DNA of 38,067 bases, taken from the NCBI RefSeq assembly GCF_001476655.1, contig NZ_LDRT01000069.1, positions 1 to 38,067 on the forward strand, read 5' to 3'. Below, piece after piece: positions 1-9,123 of this stretch (positions are counted from its first letter, which is position 1; every line of letters starts with the position of its first letter). A program made the translations under genes and the position numbers. Source of the stretch: Microbacterium testaceum (GTDB taxonomy: Bacteria; Actinomycetota; Actinomycetes; Actinomycetales; Microbacteriaceae). Below the pieces are notes generated by a model. The model was not told the origin of the DNA. It did no database searches and saw nothing but the letters and a program-made list of their open reading frames with translations.

Positions 1-689
1 GCGGTGGTCGTGGCGGTGGCCGGGGTGTCGCCGCGGGTGTCGATGATCGTGCGGGCTTGCTGGGTGAGGCGGTCGTAGATGCCGACGGCGAGGACCGTCG
101 GCAGCGTCGCGATGAGGTCGGACATCCCGTCGTGCCCGGTCACAACCCGGACACACCGAGTGTCGCGGCCGCGCTGGTGACGTTCGGTGATCGTCGTCGG
201 CTGCAGGGTCTCGGCGAGCACGGCCAGGCGGGTGCGCAGCCGGCCGGGGCTGAGCCCCGCGGTGGCGGTGGTGACGGCGAGGGTGTCGAACTCGGCGCGG
301 ACCTCGGACGGGAGGGGCGTCCCGACCTCGAGGATGGTGTGCACGTGGGCGCGGGTGATCGCCCCTTCCTCCCACGCGGTCAGGGTCCCCGGGTAGTCGT
401 CGACGAGGGTCATGGCGCGGGTGATCTGGGTCTGCACCGTGCGGTCGGAGCAGTGCTCGGCCGCGGCGATCTCGGACGCGACCTCCCGCAACGCCATCTC
501 CGCGACCCGGGAGGACGAGGGCCGCTCCGCCATGACATCGAGGGCGAGGTGCCCTGCTTCGGCGAGAGCACGCGTGCGCGCCGCTTCTGCGGCGGCGACC
601 GCGGCGCCGGTGCGGAGGACCTCTGCGAGCACCGCGGATAGGGCCCGCGGCCCGGGGCCCGGGGGTGTCGATGAGGCTTCCATGAACAT
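1..689 (-). CDS. DUF222 (13E12 repeat family) protein, N-terminal part, cut by window edge
   Basis: About 229 codons are present from an ATG at 689 (a second ATG lies two codons in) and the frame runs off the left edge. The reading is Ala/Glu/Thr-rich and helical, with the DUF222 pattern: an N-terminal helical bundle, a segment with S-D-R-T-V-Q followed by T-L-V-D-D-Y-P, and then A-H-V-H-T-I-L-E. Members of this family usually carry a C-terminal HNH nuclease motif, which would lie outside the window. They are numerous in actinobacterial genomes and their role is unclear; some are thought to be mobile-element derived. No convincing Shine-Dalgarno sequence is seen before the ATG. Family assignment is confident; nuclease activity cannot be judged here. 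Confidence 0.8.
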   Translation of the reverse strand, partial: MFMEASSTPPGPGPRALSAVLAEVLRTGAAVAAAEAARTRALAEAGHLALDVMAERPSSSRVAEMALREVASEIAAAEHCSDRTVQTQITRAMTLVDDYPGTLTAWEEGAITRAHVHTILEVGTPLPSEVRAEFDTLAVTTATAGLSPGRLRTRLAVLAETLQPTTITERHQRGRDTRCVRVVTGHDGMSDLIATLPTVLAVGIYDRLTQQARTIIDTRGDTPATATTT

Positions 690-842
690 GTGTGCATGCT
701 AGCGAGGGGGTCCGACATCGACAGACCTCAGAGAGCCCCGCTGGGGACGAATCCGCACACCCCACGAATGTGCAGGAAAGGCCCTCGCACCTCGGCGCGC
801 AGTCGCCGACGCCCCTCCCTGCTGACGCCCACCCGCCAGCCG

Positions 843-996
843 CCGCTGCGCACCGTCAGCCCTCCGCTGCGCACCGTCAGCCGCCGACGCGTCCCGCCAA
901 CGCCCACCGTCACCGGCCGACGCGTCCCGCCAACGTCCACCGTCACCCGCCGGCGCCACCCGCCGACGCAACCCGCCGACGCAACCCGCCGCAACC
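843..996. repeat. GC-rich short tandem repeats in a gene-poor gap (690-1008)
   Basis: The 319-bp gap between the DUF222 gene and the GntR gene holds no convincing gene. It contains three sets of direct repeats. A 19-bp unit (ccgctgcgcaccgtcagcc) occurs at 843 and 864, 21 bp apart. A 33-bp unit beginning ccgacgcgtcccgccaacg occurs at 884 and 917, with two differences. A 13-bp unit cgccgacgcaacc occurs at 961 and 974, followed by a decayed copy. The sets share a gacgc/ccgcc/accgtca vocabulary and look like repeated slippage or duplication. All frames through it are low-complexity Arg/Pro/His readings. Confidence 0.7.
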
Positions 997-1008
997 CGCC
1001 GCGAGCCG

Positions 1009-1370
1009 TCAGCGATCGCCCAGCGCCGCCCGCACCAGCTCCAGCGCATCAACCGGCGCCACGCCCAGGCGGCGGACGGTGTCGGCGTAGATCCGGGCCG
1101 CCCGTGCCGCCTGCGCCGCCGCTGAATCCCGGCCGCGAACGACCGTTCCGGCGCGCCCACGGGTCTCGACGTAGCCCGCTTCCTCGAGCTCCTTGTACGC
1201 GCGGGCGACGGTGTTCGCCGCAAGCCCCAGGTCGGCCGCGAGCGTTCGCACCGGCGGGAGACGGGTTCCCGCGACCACCGAGGCATCGTCGATCGCGGCG
1301 ATGATCTGCGCGCGCACCTGCTCGTACGGGGGCGCGGGGGAGGTGGCATCCACCCGGATATCGAGGCTCA

Positions 1371-1371
<1 letters not shown>
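1009..1371 (-). CDS. GntR family transcriptional regulator, short YtrA type
   Basis: A 120-residue protein with a GntR winged-helix domain at about residues 10-75 (P-P-Y-E-Q-V near residue 15, then R-L-P-P-V-R-T-L-A and N-T-V-A-R-A-Y-K-E-L-E). It is followed by a short helical tail of about 40 residues instead of a full effector domain. This size and layout are those of the YtrA subfamily, whose members often control neighbouring transporter or cell-envelope genes. The start at 1371 overlaps the stop of the upstream carboxypeptidase gene as TGATG, indicating translational coupling. An in-frame ATG 16 codons upstream lies inside that gene and is not preferred. An effector is not predictable. 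Confidence 0.88.
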
Positions 1372-3410
<2,039 letters not shown>

Positions 3411-3437
3411 CCGCCCACGCTACCCCGGGCGTCCCTC

Positions 3438-3443
3438 TATACT
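3438..3443 (+). promoter_or_regulatory. Probable -10 box (TATACT) for the thiamine transporter operon
   Basis: TATACT matches five of six bases of the vegetative -10 consensus and lies about 10 bases before the riboswitch aptamer, where a transcription start is expected. No good -35 hexamer is seen at the usual spacing. The box is in the 139-bp gap divergent from the carboxypeptidase gene. Confidence 0.5.
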
Positions 3444-3453
3444 CGTCAGCACA

Positions 3454-3543
3454 ACCACGGGAGTCCGGTGAGCCGGGCTGAGAGGAAGCGAATCCACGCT
3501 TCGACCGTCGAACCTGATCCGGATCATGCCGGCGCAGGGAGGA
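3454..3543 (+). promoter_or_regulatory. TPP riboswitch (THI element)
   Basis: The conserved aptamer blocks are present in order: cacgggagtccggtgagccg at the 5' side, gggctgagaggaag (about 3475-3488), and gaacctgatccggatcatgc followed by cggcgcagggagg (about 3508-3543). The 3' end of the aptamer runs directly into the ggaggag ribosome-binding sequence of ykoE, 6 to 10 bases before its ATG at 3550, and there is no U-tract terminator. This arrangement suggests control of translation: bound thiamine pyrophosphate would hide the ribosome-binding site of the transporter operon. Confidence 0.95.
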
Positions 3544-3549
3544 GAAGAA

Positions 3550-4188
3550 ATGCACACGTCCACGTCTGCGCGCACGGCCCCGGCCGTCACCTCGACGAAC
3601 CGCTACCGCTGGCGCGTCGTCGACATCGTCGTCGCCGCCGTCCTCGGCGTCGCGGTCGGCCTCGTCTTCTGGGGCTGGAACGCCGTCGGCGGACTCTGGT
3701 TCGCCGCGATGGACGGCCTGACGCCCGGCCTCGGCGGCATCGCGGTCGGCATCTGGCTGATCGGTGGTGTGATCGGCGGCCTGATCATCCGCAAGCCCGG
3801 CGCTGCGCTGCTCGTCGAGCTCATCGCGGCGGTCGTCTCGGCGCTCATCGGCAACATGTGGGGACCCTTGACCATCGTCTCGGGCCTCGCCCAGGGCCTC
3901 GGCGCCGAGCTGATCTTCCTCGCGTTCCTCTACCTGCGCTTCTCGCTCCCGGTCGCGATGCTCGCGGGCGTCGGCGCCGGTGTCGGCGCCTGGGTCAACG
4001 AGCTCTTCGTCGGCTCGTCGCCCAACATCGCCAAGACGGTCGAGTTCAACCTCACCTACCTCGGCACGCTCGTCGTCTCGGGTGCCCTCCTCGCGGGGCT
4101 GGTCGGGTGGCTGCTCGTGCGCGCGCTCGCCGCGACGGGAGCGCTCAGCCGATTCGCCGCCGGGCGGGAAGCGCGCCGCGACGTCTGA
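3550..4188 (+). CDS. ykoE: ECF transporter substrate-binding (S) component YkoE, thiamine/hydroxymethylpyrimidine
   Basis: A 212-residue integral membrane protein with about five to six hydrophobic helices. It begins W-R-V-V-D-I-V-V-A-A-V-L-G-V after a short polar tail and has the family-like G-W-N-A-V-G and G-N-M-W-G-P segments. YkoE is the substrate-specific subunit of the YkoEDC energy-coupling-factor transporter, which takes up thiamine-related compounds. The start at 3550 follows a strong ggaggagaa ribosome-binding site formed at the end of the TPP riboswitch; an in-frame ATG at 3526 lies inside the aptamer and is rejected. The stop overlaps the ATG of ykoD as TGATG. Confidence 0.93.
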   Translation: MHTSTSARTAPAVTSTNRYRWRVVDIVVAAVLGVAVGLVFWGWNAVGGLWFAAMDGLTPGLGGIAVGIWLIGGVIGGLIIRKPGAALLVELIAAVVSALIGNMWGPLTIVSGLAQGLGAELIFLAFLYLRFSLPVAMLAGVGAGVGAWVNELFVGSSPNIAKTVEFNLTYLGTLVVSGALLAGLVGWLLVRALAATGALSRFAAGREARRDV

Positions 4189-5636
4189 TGCCGGCCCCCG
4201 CACGCGTCGACGTCGAGGGCTGGGGGTGGCGCTACGCCGGCCGCAGGCTCCCCGCCACGCGTGACGTCGACCTGACGATCGAGCCGGGCGAGCGGGTCCT
4301 CCTGCTCGGTGCCTCGGGAGCCGGGAAGTCGACGCTGCTCGCGGGCCTCGCCGGTCTTCTCGGCGGCAGCGACGAAGGGGAATCCACGGGGCGGATCCTC
4401 GTCGACGACCGCGCCCCCGAGGGCCAGCGCGGCCGCATCGGTCTCGTGCTCCAGGATCCCGAGGCGGGGATCGTGCTGTCGAAGGTCGGCGACGACGTGG
4501 CCTTCGGCTGCGAGAACCTCGGCGTGCCCGCGGCCGAGATCCCGGCGCGCGTCGCGGAGGCCGTGGCATCCGTGGGTCTGGCCGTGCCCCTCGATCGCCC
4601 GACCAAGGCGCTGTCGGGTGGGCAGAAGCAGCGTCTGGCGCTCGCGGGGGTGCTCGCGATGCGTCCGGGGCTCCTGCTGCTCGACGAGCCGACCGCCAAC
4701 CTCGACCCCGAGGGCGTCGCCGAGGTGCGTGCGGCCGTGGAGCACGTCGCGCGCACCGACGGGACCACCGTCGTGCTGATCGAACATCGCACCGCGGTGT
4801 GGTCCGACCTGATGACCCGCGTGGTCGTGCTCGCGCCGGGCGGGGGAGTGCTCGCCGACGGTCCGCCTGACCGGGTCTTCGCCCAGCACGGTGACGCGCT
4901 CGCGGCGGCGGGAGTCTGGGTGCCGGGGCGTCCGGTCGAGCTCCCGGTGCTGCCGCCGCTGGAGATCCCGGATGCCGCGCTGTCGACGTCGGCGCTGTCG
5001 ATCGGGCGCGAGAAACGCACGATCGTCGCCGCGGACCTCGCCCTGGCCGTTCCGCGCGGGGCCGGAACGGTGATCACCGGACCCAACGGGGCGGGCAAGT
5101 CGACCCTCGCCCTGACTCTCGCCGGGCTCCTGCCGGAACTGTCGGGTGAGGTGGTCGCCGCGGAGGCCCTCGCGGCCCGCGGCATGCGTCGTCCGTCGCG
5201 CTGGCGCTCGACCGAGTTGCTCACGCGCATCGGCACGGTCTTCCAGGAGCCGGAGCACCAGTTCCTCGCGTCGACCCTCCGCGATGAGCTCGCCGTGGGA
5301 CCGAGGGCTCTGCGGATGCCGGCGGCCGAGGTCGACGCGATCGTCGACGAACTCCTCGAGCGGTTGGACCTGGCCCCCCTGGCCCAGGCGAACCCCTTCA
5401 CCCTGTCGGGCGGGCAGAAACGGCGACTGTCGGTCGCGACGGTGCTCGCGGCCTCGCCCGAGGTGATCGTGCTCGACGAGCCGACGTTCGGGCAGGATCG
5501 GCGCGGGTGGAGCGAGCTCGTGGGTCTGCTGCAGCGCGAGATCGCGCGCGGGCGGACCGTCGTCGCGGTGACCCACGACGCCGACGTCGTGCGGCACCTG
5601 GGCCAGCACCGCATCGCGCTCGGAGCCGTGGCGTGA
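4188..5636 (+). CDS. ykoD: ECF transporter duplicated ATP-binding protein YkoD
   Basis: A 482-residue protein with two fused ABC ATPase domains. The first has Walker A GASGAGKST (41-49), signature LSGGQ (142-146) and Walker B L-L-L-L-D-E-P-T (162-169). The second has Walker A GPNGAGKST (298-306), LSGGQ (406-410) and V-I-V-L-D-E-P-T (426-433). The fusion is typical of YkoD-type energising subunits, which drive the S component YkoE through the T component YkoC. The start overlaps the ykoE stop by one base and the stop overlaps ykoC by four, so the three are translated as one unit. All ATPase motifs are intact. Confidence 0.93.
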   Translation: MPAPARVDVEGWGWRYAGRRLPATRDVDLTIEPGERVLLLGASGAGKSTLLAGLAGLLGGSDEGESTGRILVDDRAPEGQRGRIGLVLQDPEAGIVLSKVGDDVAFGCENLGVPAAEIPARVAEAVASVGLAVPLDRPTKALSGGQKQRLALAGVLAMRPGLLLLDEPTANLDPEGVAEVRAAVEHVARTDGTTVVLIEHRTAVWSDLMTRVVVLAPGGGVLADGPPDRVFAQHGDALAAAGVWVPGRPVELPVLPPLEIPDAALSTSALSIGREKRTIVAADLALAVPRGAGTVITGPNGAGKSTLALTLAGLLPELSGEVVAAEALAARGMRRPSRWRSTELLTRIGTVFQEPEHQFLASTLRDELAVGPRALRMPAAEVDAIVDELLERLDLAPLAQANPFTLSGGQKRRLSVATVLAASPEVIVLDEPTFGQDRRGWSELVGLLQREIARGRTVVAVTHDADVVRHLGQHRIALGAVA

Positions 5637-6415
5637 CCGCCGTGGACACCGCTTCGCGCACCGCGTGGCTCGACGGGGTCAACCCGGTGACGAAGGTCGT
5701 GATGGTGGTGGTGCTGGCGCTGCCGCTCCTGGTCACGGTGGACGCGGTGAGCGCGGTCACGGCCCTCGCGCTCGAGCTGCTGTGCGTGCCGGTGACGGGC
5801 CTGGCGTATCGGGTCGTGGGGAAGCGGCTGGTGCCGGTGCTGTTGTTCGCGCCGATCGCGGCGGTGAGCATGTTGCTGTACGCGCGGCCCGGGGGGACCG
5901 TCTACGGGACCTTCCTCTTCGCGACGATCAGCGACGATTCTCTCGCGCTGTCGTTCGCGGTGCTGCTGCGCGTCGTCGCGCTCGCGTTGCCGATGATCCT
6001 GCTCTTCGCTCGGACAGACCCGACCGACCTCGCCGACGCCCTGGCGCAGGTCGCGAAACTGCCGAGCCGCTTCGTGCTCGGGGTGCTGGCGGGGGCGCGG
6101 ACGGTCGGGCTGTTCGTCGACGACTGGCGCACGATGACCCTCGCCCGGCGCGCTCGCGGACTCGGTGATCGGGGGGCGCTCCGCCGCTTCTTCTCGATGG
6201 CGTTCGTGCTGCTGGTCTTCGCGGTGCGCCGGGGAACGACGCTCGCCACCGCGATGGAGGCGCGCGGCTTCGGCGCCGATGTCGAGCGGACGTGGTCACG
6301 CCCCTCGACCCTGTCGGGCCGGGATGCCGTCGCCCTCGCTGGCTCCCTCGCCCTCGTCGCCGTGGCGCTCACGGCCGCCCTGGTGTCGGGGGCGTTCCGC
6401 GTGGTGGGCACGTAG
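5633..6415 (+). CDS. ykoC: ECF transporter transmembrane (T) component YkoC
   Basis: A 260-residue membrane protein (CbiQ/EcfT family) starting at a GTG that overlaps the ykoD stop as GTGA. Hydrophobic helices occupy about residues 22-58, 66-83, 103-125 and 185-200, with a last one near 230-250. The two cytoplasmic coupling motifs of T components are visible: A-R-G at 174-176 and E-A-R-G at 209-212. In this family they contact the two ATPases. It completes the TPP-controlled ykoEDC operon, which ends at a GC-rich hairpin over the stop codon. Confidence 0.93.
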   Translation: MTAVDTASRTAWLDGVNPVTKVVMVVVLALPLLVTVDAVSAVTALALELLCVPVTGLAYRVVGKRLVPVLLFAPIAAVSMLLYARPGGTVYGTFLFATISDDSLALSFAVLLRVVALALPMILLFARTDPTDLADALAQVAKLPSRFVLGVLAGARTVGLFVDDWRTMTLARRARGLGDRGALRRFFSMAFVLLVFAVRRGTTLATAMEARGFGADVERTWSRPSTLSGRDAVALAGSLALVAVALTAALVSGAFRVVGT

Positions 6416-6439
6416 GCCGCGGCCCGGGCGCCGCGGCCT
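6414..6439. terminator. GC-rich hairpin between convergent genes, likely bidirectional terminator
   Basis: A perfect 10-bp inverted repeat (aggccgcggc / gccgcggcct) with a 6-base loop starts within the ykoC stop codon and lies between the convergent ykoC and aph-like genes. There is no T-tract, so it may act as an RNA-stabilising 3' end or an atypical actinobacterial terminator. Confidence 0.6.
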
Positions 6440-6454
6440 CGAGTCACGCGGGCG

Positions 6455-7189
6455 TCAGGTCTCGTTCCAGAGCGCCCGGTAGAACGCCAGGCGGGTGGCA
6501 TCCGGAGCCACTCCGTAAGCGGCGAGGAGCGGTTCCTCCCAGCCGGGGCCGTAGTTCCATTCCGTCGACATCGTCGCCACCGCGATGTCGGCCCAGCGGT
6601 CCGCGACCCCGAGCGCGCCGAAGTCGACGTGCCCTGCCCATTCGCCGTCGTCGCCGACGAGCGTGTTCGGCGCGCACGCATCGCCATGGCAGACGACGAG
6701 TCGGTCGATCGGCGGGGCTTGGTGCCGTTCGACGGGCACCCGGATGCCGCGGGCCGCGGCGTTCGCGAGACGGTCGGGCACCGTCCACGAGAACGGACAC
6801 TCCGCCACCGGCAACGCGTCGTGGAGCGCGCGCAGCCCTCGGCCCACCGCTCGGACGGCCCGGGCGGGGTCGGCGATCCACCGGGGGTCGACCGCGGAGA
6901 GTCCCGGCGTCGCAGCGGTCACGAGCCATTCGTGCGTGGCATCCCGGCCTTCTTCGAGCACTCGCGGGACGGGGGTGAACGCGCCCGCCCAGCGCAGGCG
7001 TTCCGCCTCGGCGCTCATCGAGGTCTCGGCATTGCGCGGACCGTACTTCACGAACCGGATGCCGTCCGCCCCCGTCGCTCGGAACGTCAGTCCGCCAATG
7101 GCGTTGCGCCAGACCGGCTCGAGAACGGCGTCGCCGGCGAGCTCTCGCACACGGAGCGGGACCGGCTCGGAGGCCGCGGGAATGGTCAC
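6455..7189 (-). CDS. APH(3')-like aminoglycoside phosphotransferase family protein
   Basis: A 244-residue kinase-like protein. The catalytic loop reads H-G-D-A-C-A-P-N (168-175, catalytic D170) and the metal-binding motif V-D-F-G at 188-191 is followed by G-V-A-D-R-W-A-D-I-A. The ATP-site lysine is in F-V-K-Y (K48). The C-terminus A-Y-G-V-A-P-D followed by L-A-F-Y-R is close to the end of APH(3') kanamycin kinases. These enzymes inactivate kanamycin/neomycin-type drugs by 3'-phosphorylation. The start is a GTG at 7189 preceded by ggggag about 12 bases upstream. The gene stands alone, convergent to ykoC, with composition like its neighbours, so it looks chromosomal rather than recently acquired. 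Resistance activity is inference; the N-terminal lobe is more divergent. Confidence 0.85.
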   Translation of the reverse strand: MTIPAASEPVPLRVRELAGDAVLEPVWRNAIGGLTFRATGADGIRFVKYGPRNAETSMSAEAERLRWAGAFTPVPRVLEEGRDATHEWLVTAATPGLSAVDPRWIADPARAVRAVGRGLRALHDALPVAECPFSWTVPDRLANAAARGIRVPVERHQAPPIDRLVVCHGDACAPNTLVGDDGEWAGHVDFGALGVADRWADIAVATMSTEWNYGPGWEEPLLAAYGVAPDATRLAFYRALWNET

Positions 7190-7347
7190 CGCTCGATCTT
7201 CTCCCCGTTTCCGCCGCCCGGGAAGCTCCGTGCGTCGGGGAGGGTCGTGAGGGTCGCGTGCTCCGGCGGTCCGAGGCGCCCTGCGCGGAGGGGCGGAAGG
7301 AGGAGGGCGCGGGGAGGGGACAGGCACAATGGAAAGTCGGGGGTGTC

Positions 7348-8316
7348 ATGGAACTGTCGCTGGGGATGCTCGCGGTGAGCGTCGCGGTGGCCGCGGCGGT
7401 GCTGTTCGCCGCGCTGCCGCGAATCGGCACGCCGGGGGCGATGACGTTGTTCCTGCGCTATGCCGCGGTGTCGGGTGTGTCGGCGGTGGGCTCGAGCGCG
7501 ATGTACTTCATCTACACCGCGGGCGACGGCATCATCGCCCTCGTGCTCGGTGACGTCGCGATGGTGCTCGCTCCCGCGCTGCTGCTCGTGGCTCTGCGGG
7601 TACTCGAGGGGCGGAGAGCCCGACGCTGGGCGATCGCCAGCCTCTTCCTGGCCCTGGTGACGGCGGCCGTGACCGCGACGGTCCCTCTCCCGACGTCTCT
7701 GGCGGTGAAGATCCTCCTCATCACCGTGCCGTGCACGCTGTGCGCGCTCGCGGCGGCGCGCTCGCGCCTCGAGCCGGGCTGGCCGATGCGCCTGATCCTG
7801 GTCGCGAACGCCGTCTACGCCGCGTACTCGGCGGCGCGCGTCGCGGTGGGGGCCACGGCGGGGTGGGAGTCGTCGCTGTACGACCTCGGGTTCTCGTTCG
7901 GCCCGGCGACCTTCGCCGGATCCCTCGCCATCGTGGCGATCGGTGTCGCGGTCGTTCGCGTTCGAATCGGTCCGCGCGCCGCGGCGGCCTCCGCCGACTG
8001 CCCGGTGGGGCGCTCGGTCGTCGTGGGGGACTGGCCGCTGGCATCCGCGGCCTACGGGCAGGAGCGCATGCGGGCGATGGTGGCCGAGCTGCAGAGCGCG
8101 GCGCGGTCGTTCGATGAGGGTGCGCGAGACCTTCCCCGCGGCGTGGAGATCTCGATGCCGGACGCCGTCGCGAAACTCGGCGATCGCCTGCGCGACCTGT
8201 ACGACTGGAAGCCGGACGAGATCGCGCTGCTGGTCGACGGGGCGACGACGGACGCCGTCCGCACGCACCCGCGGCGGCCGGGACGCCGACGCGCGCGAGG
8301 AGAGGTGCGAACCTGA
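7348..8316 (+). CDS. Seven-helix membrane protein of unknown function with soluble C-terminal domain
   Basis: A 322-residue protein. Seven hydrophobic helices span about residues 1-215, most separated by short loops. A cytoplasmic C-terminal part of about 100 residues follows. The membrane part resembles sensor modules found in front of signalling enzymes. The tail reads W-K-P-D-E-I-A-L-L-V-D-G near its end, which faintly recalls the G-G-D-E-F motif region of diguanylate cyclases, but the glycines and the upstream nucleotide-binding loop are not recognisable, so catalysis is not claimed. The ATG at 7348 has only a weak G-rich ribosome-binding site; in-frame starts upstream lie in non-coding-looking sequence. 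It is divergent from the aph-like gene and 45 bp ahead of the SDR operon. Confidence 0.7.
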   Translation: MELSLGMLAVSVAVAAAVLFAALPRIGTPGAMTLFLRYAAVSGVSAVGSSAMYFIYTAGDGIIALVLGDVAMVLAPALLLVALRVLEGRRARRWAIASLFLALVTAAVTATVPLPTSLAVKILLITVPCTLCALAAARSRLEPGWPMRLILVANAVYAAYSAARVAVGATAGWESSLYDLGFSFGPATFAGSLAIVAIGVAVVRVRIGPRAAAASADCPVGRSVVVGDWPLASAAYGQERMRAMVAELQSAARSFDEGARDLPRGVEISMPDAVAKLGDRLRDLYDWKPDEIALLVDGATTDAVRTHPRRPGRRRARGEVRT

Positions 8317-8324
8317 GTCCCGGG

Positions 8325-8330
8325 TAGGGT
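8325..8330 (+). promoter_or_regulatory. Possible -10 box (TAGGGT) before the SDR/crotonase operon
   Basis: TAGGGT fits the actinobacterial TANNNT -10 pattern and lies about 30 bases before the ATG at 8362, leaving a leader with a strong gaaggaga ribosome-binding site. No clear -35 box is seen, and the box is only 9 bases past the stop of the preceding gene, so read-through is also possible. Confidence 0.3.
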
Positions 8331-8361
8331 GGTACTGAGTTTCTGCTTCGAAGGAGAACGC

Positions 8362-9123
8362 ATGGATATCTCAGGAGTCGCGGCCCTCGTCACCGGTGGC
8401 GCTTCGGGTCTGGGTCTCGCCACCGCGCGCCGCCTCGCCGCAGCCGGCGCGCGTGTCACGATCGTCGACCTGCCCTCGTCTCCGGGCGCGTCGGTCGCCG
8501 ACGAGCTCGGCGGGGCCTTCGCCCCGGCCGACGTCACGGATGCCGCGCAGATCGCGTCCGCCGCGGCGCTCGCCGCTGAGGCCGGTCCGCTGCGGGTCGT
8601 GGTCAACTGCGCCGGCATCGCCCCACCCGCCAAGGTGCTCGACCGCGAGGGTGCTCCCTCGCCGCTCGCCGACTTCGAACGGGTGATCCGCGTCAACCTC
8701 ATCGGCACGTACAACGTCATCGCGCAGACCTCGGCCGTCATGGCGAAGACCGATCCCGCCGACGGGGGCGACCGCGGGGTCATCGTCAACACCGCGAGCG
8801 TCGCGGCCTTCGACGGACAGATCGGTCAGCCCGCGTACTCCGCGAGCAAAGGCGGCGTCCACGCGATGACCCTCCCGATCGCCCGCGAGCTCGCGCGCCA
8901 CGGCATCCGGGTCGTGACCATCGCCCCGGGCATCATGGAGACGCCCATGCTCAAGGGCCTGCCGCAGGCGGCTCAAGACTCCCTCGGGCAACAGGTGCCG
9001 TATCCCTCGCGCCTCGGAGCGCCCGACGAGTACGCGCGGCTCGTGCTCGCCATCGTCGACAACGGCTACCTCAACGGCGAGACGATCCGCCTCGACGGCG
9101 CGATCCGGATGGCGCCGAAATGA
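8362..9123 (+). CDS. SDR family oxidoreductase, 3-hydroxyacyl-CoA dehydrogenase type II (HSD10)-like
   Basis: A 253-residue classical short-chain dehydrogenase. It has the cofactor motif TGGASGLG (11-18), an acidic residue at the end of beta-2 (I-V-D-L, pointing to NAD), NCAG (82-85), and the catalytic S146, Y159 and K163 in N-T-A-S and Y-S-A-S-K. The segment F-D-G-Q-I-G-Q-P-A-Y-S-A-S-K is typical of HSD17B10-like enzymes, which oxidise 3-hydroxyacyl-CoA or steroid substrates. The start follows gaaggagaacgc. It overlaps the downstream crotonase gene by ATGA. With its neighbours it forms part of a beta-oxidation-like pathway. Confidence 0.88.
   Translation: MDISGVAALVTGGASGLGLATARRLAAAGARVTIVDLPSSPGASVADELGGAFAPADVTDAAQIASAAALAAEAGPLRVVVNCAGIAPPAKVLDREGAPSPLADFERVIRVNLIGTYNVIAQTSAVMAKTDPADGGDRGVIVNTASVAAFDGQIGQPAYSASKGGVHAMTLPIARELARHGIRVVTIAPGIMETPMLKGLPQAAQDSLGQQVPYPSRLGAPDEYARLVLAIVDNGYLNGETIRLDGAIRMAPK

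Noticed and set aside
843..996. A possible CRISPR array.
   Set aside because: Repeats are adjacent or of different periods, without equal unique spacers, and no cas gene is nearby.
6414..7347. A recently acquired resistance island around the aph-like gene.
   Set aside because: No transposase, inverted repeat, integrase or composition change is seen around it.
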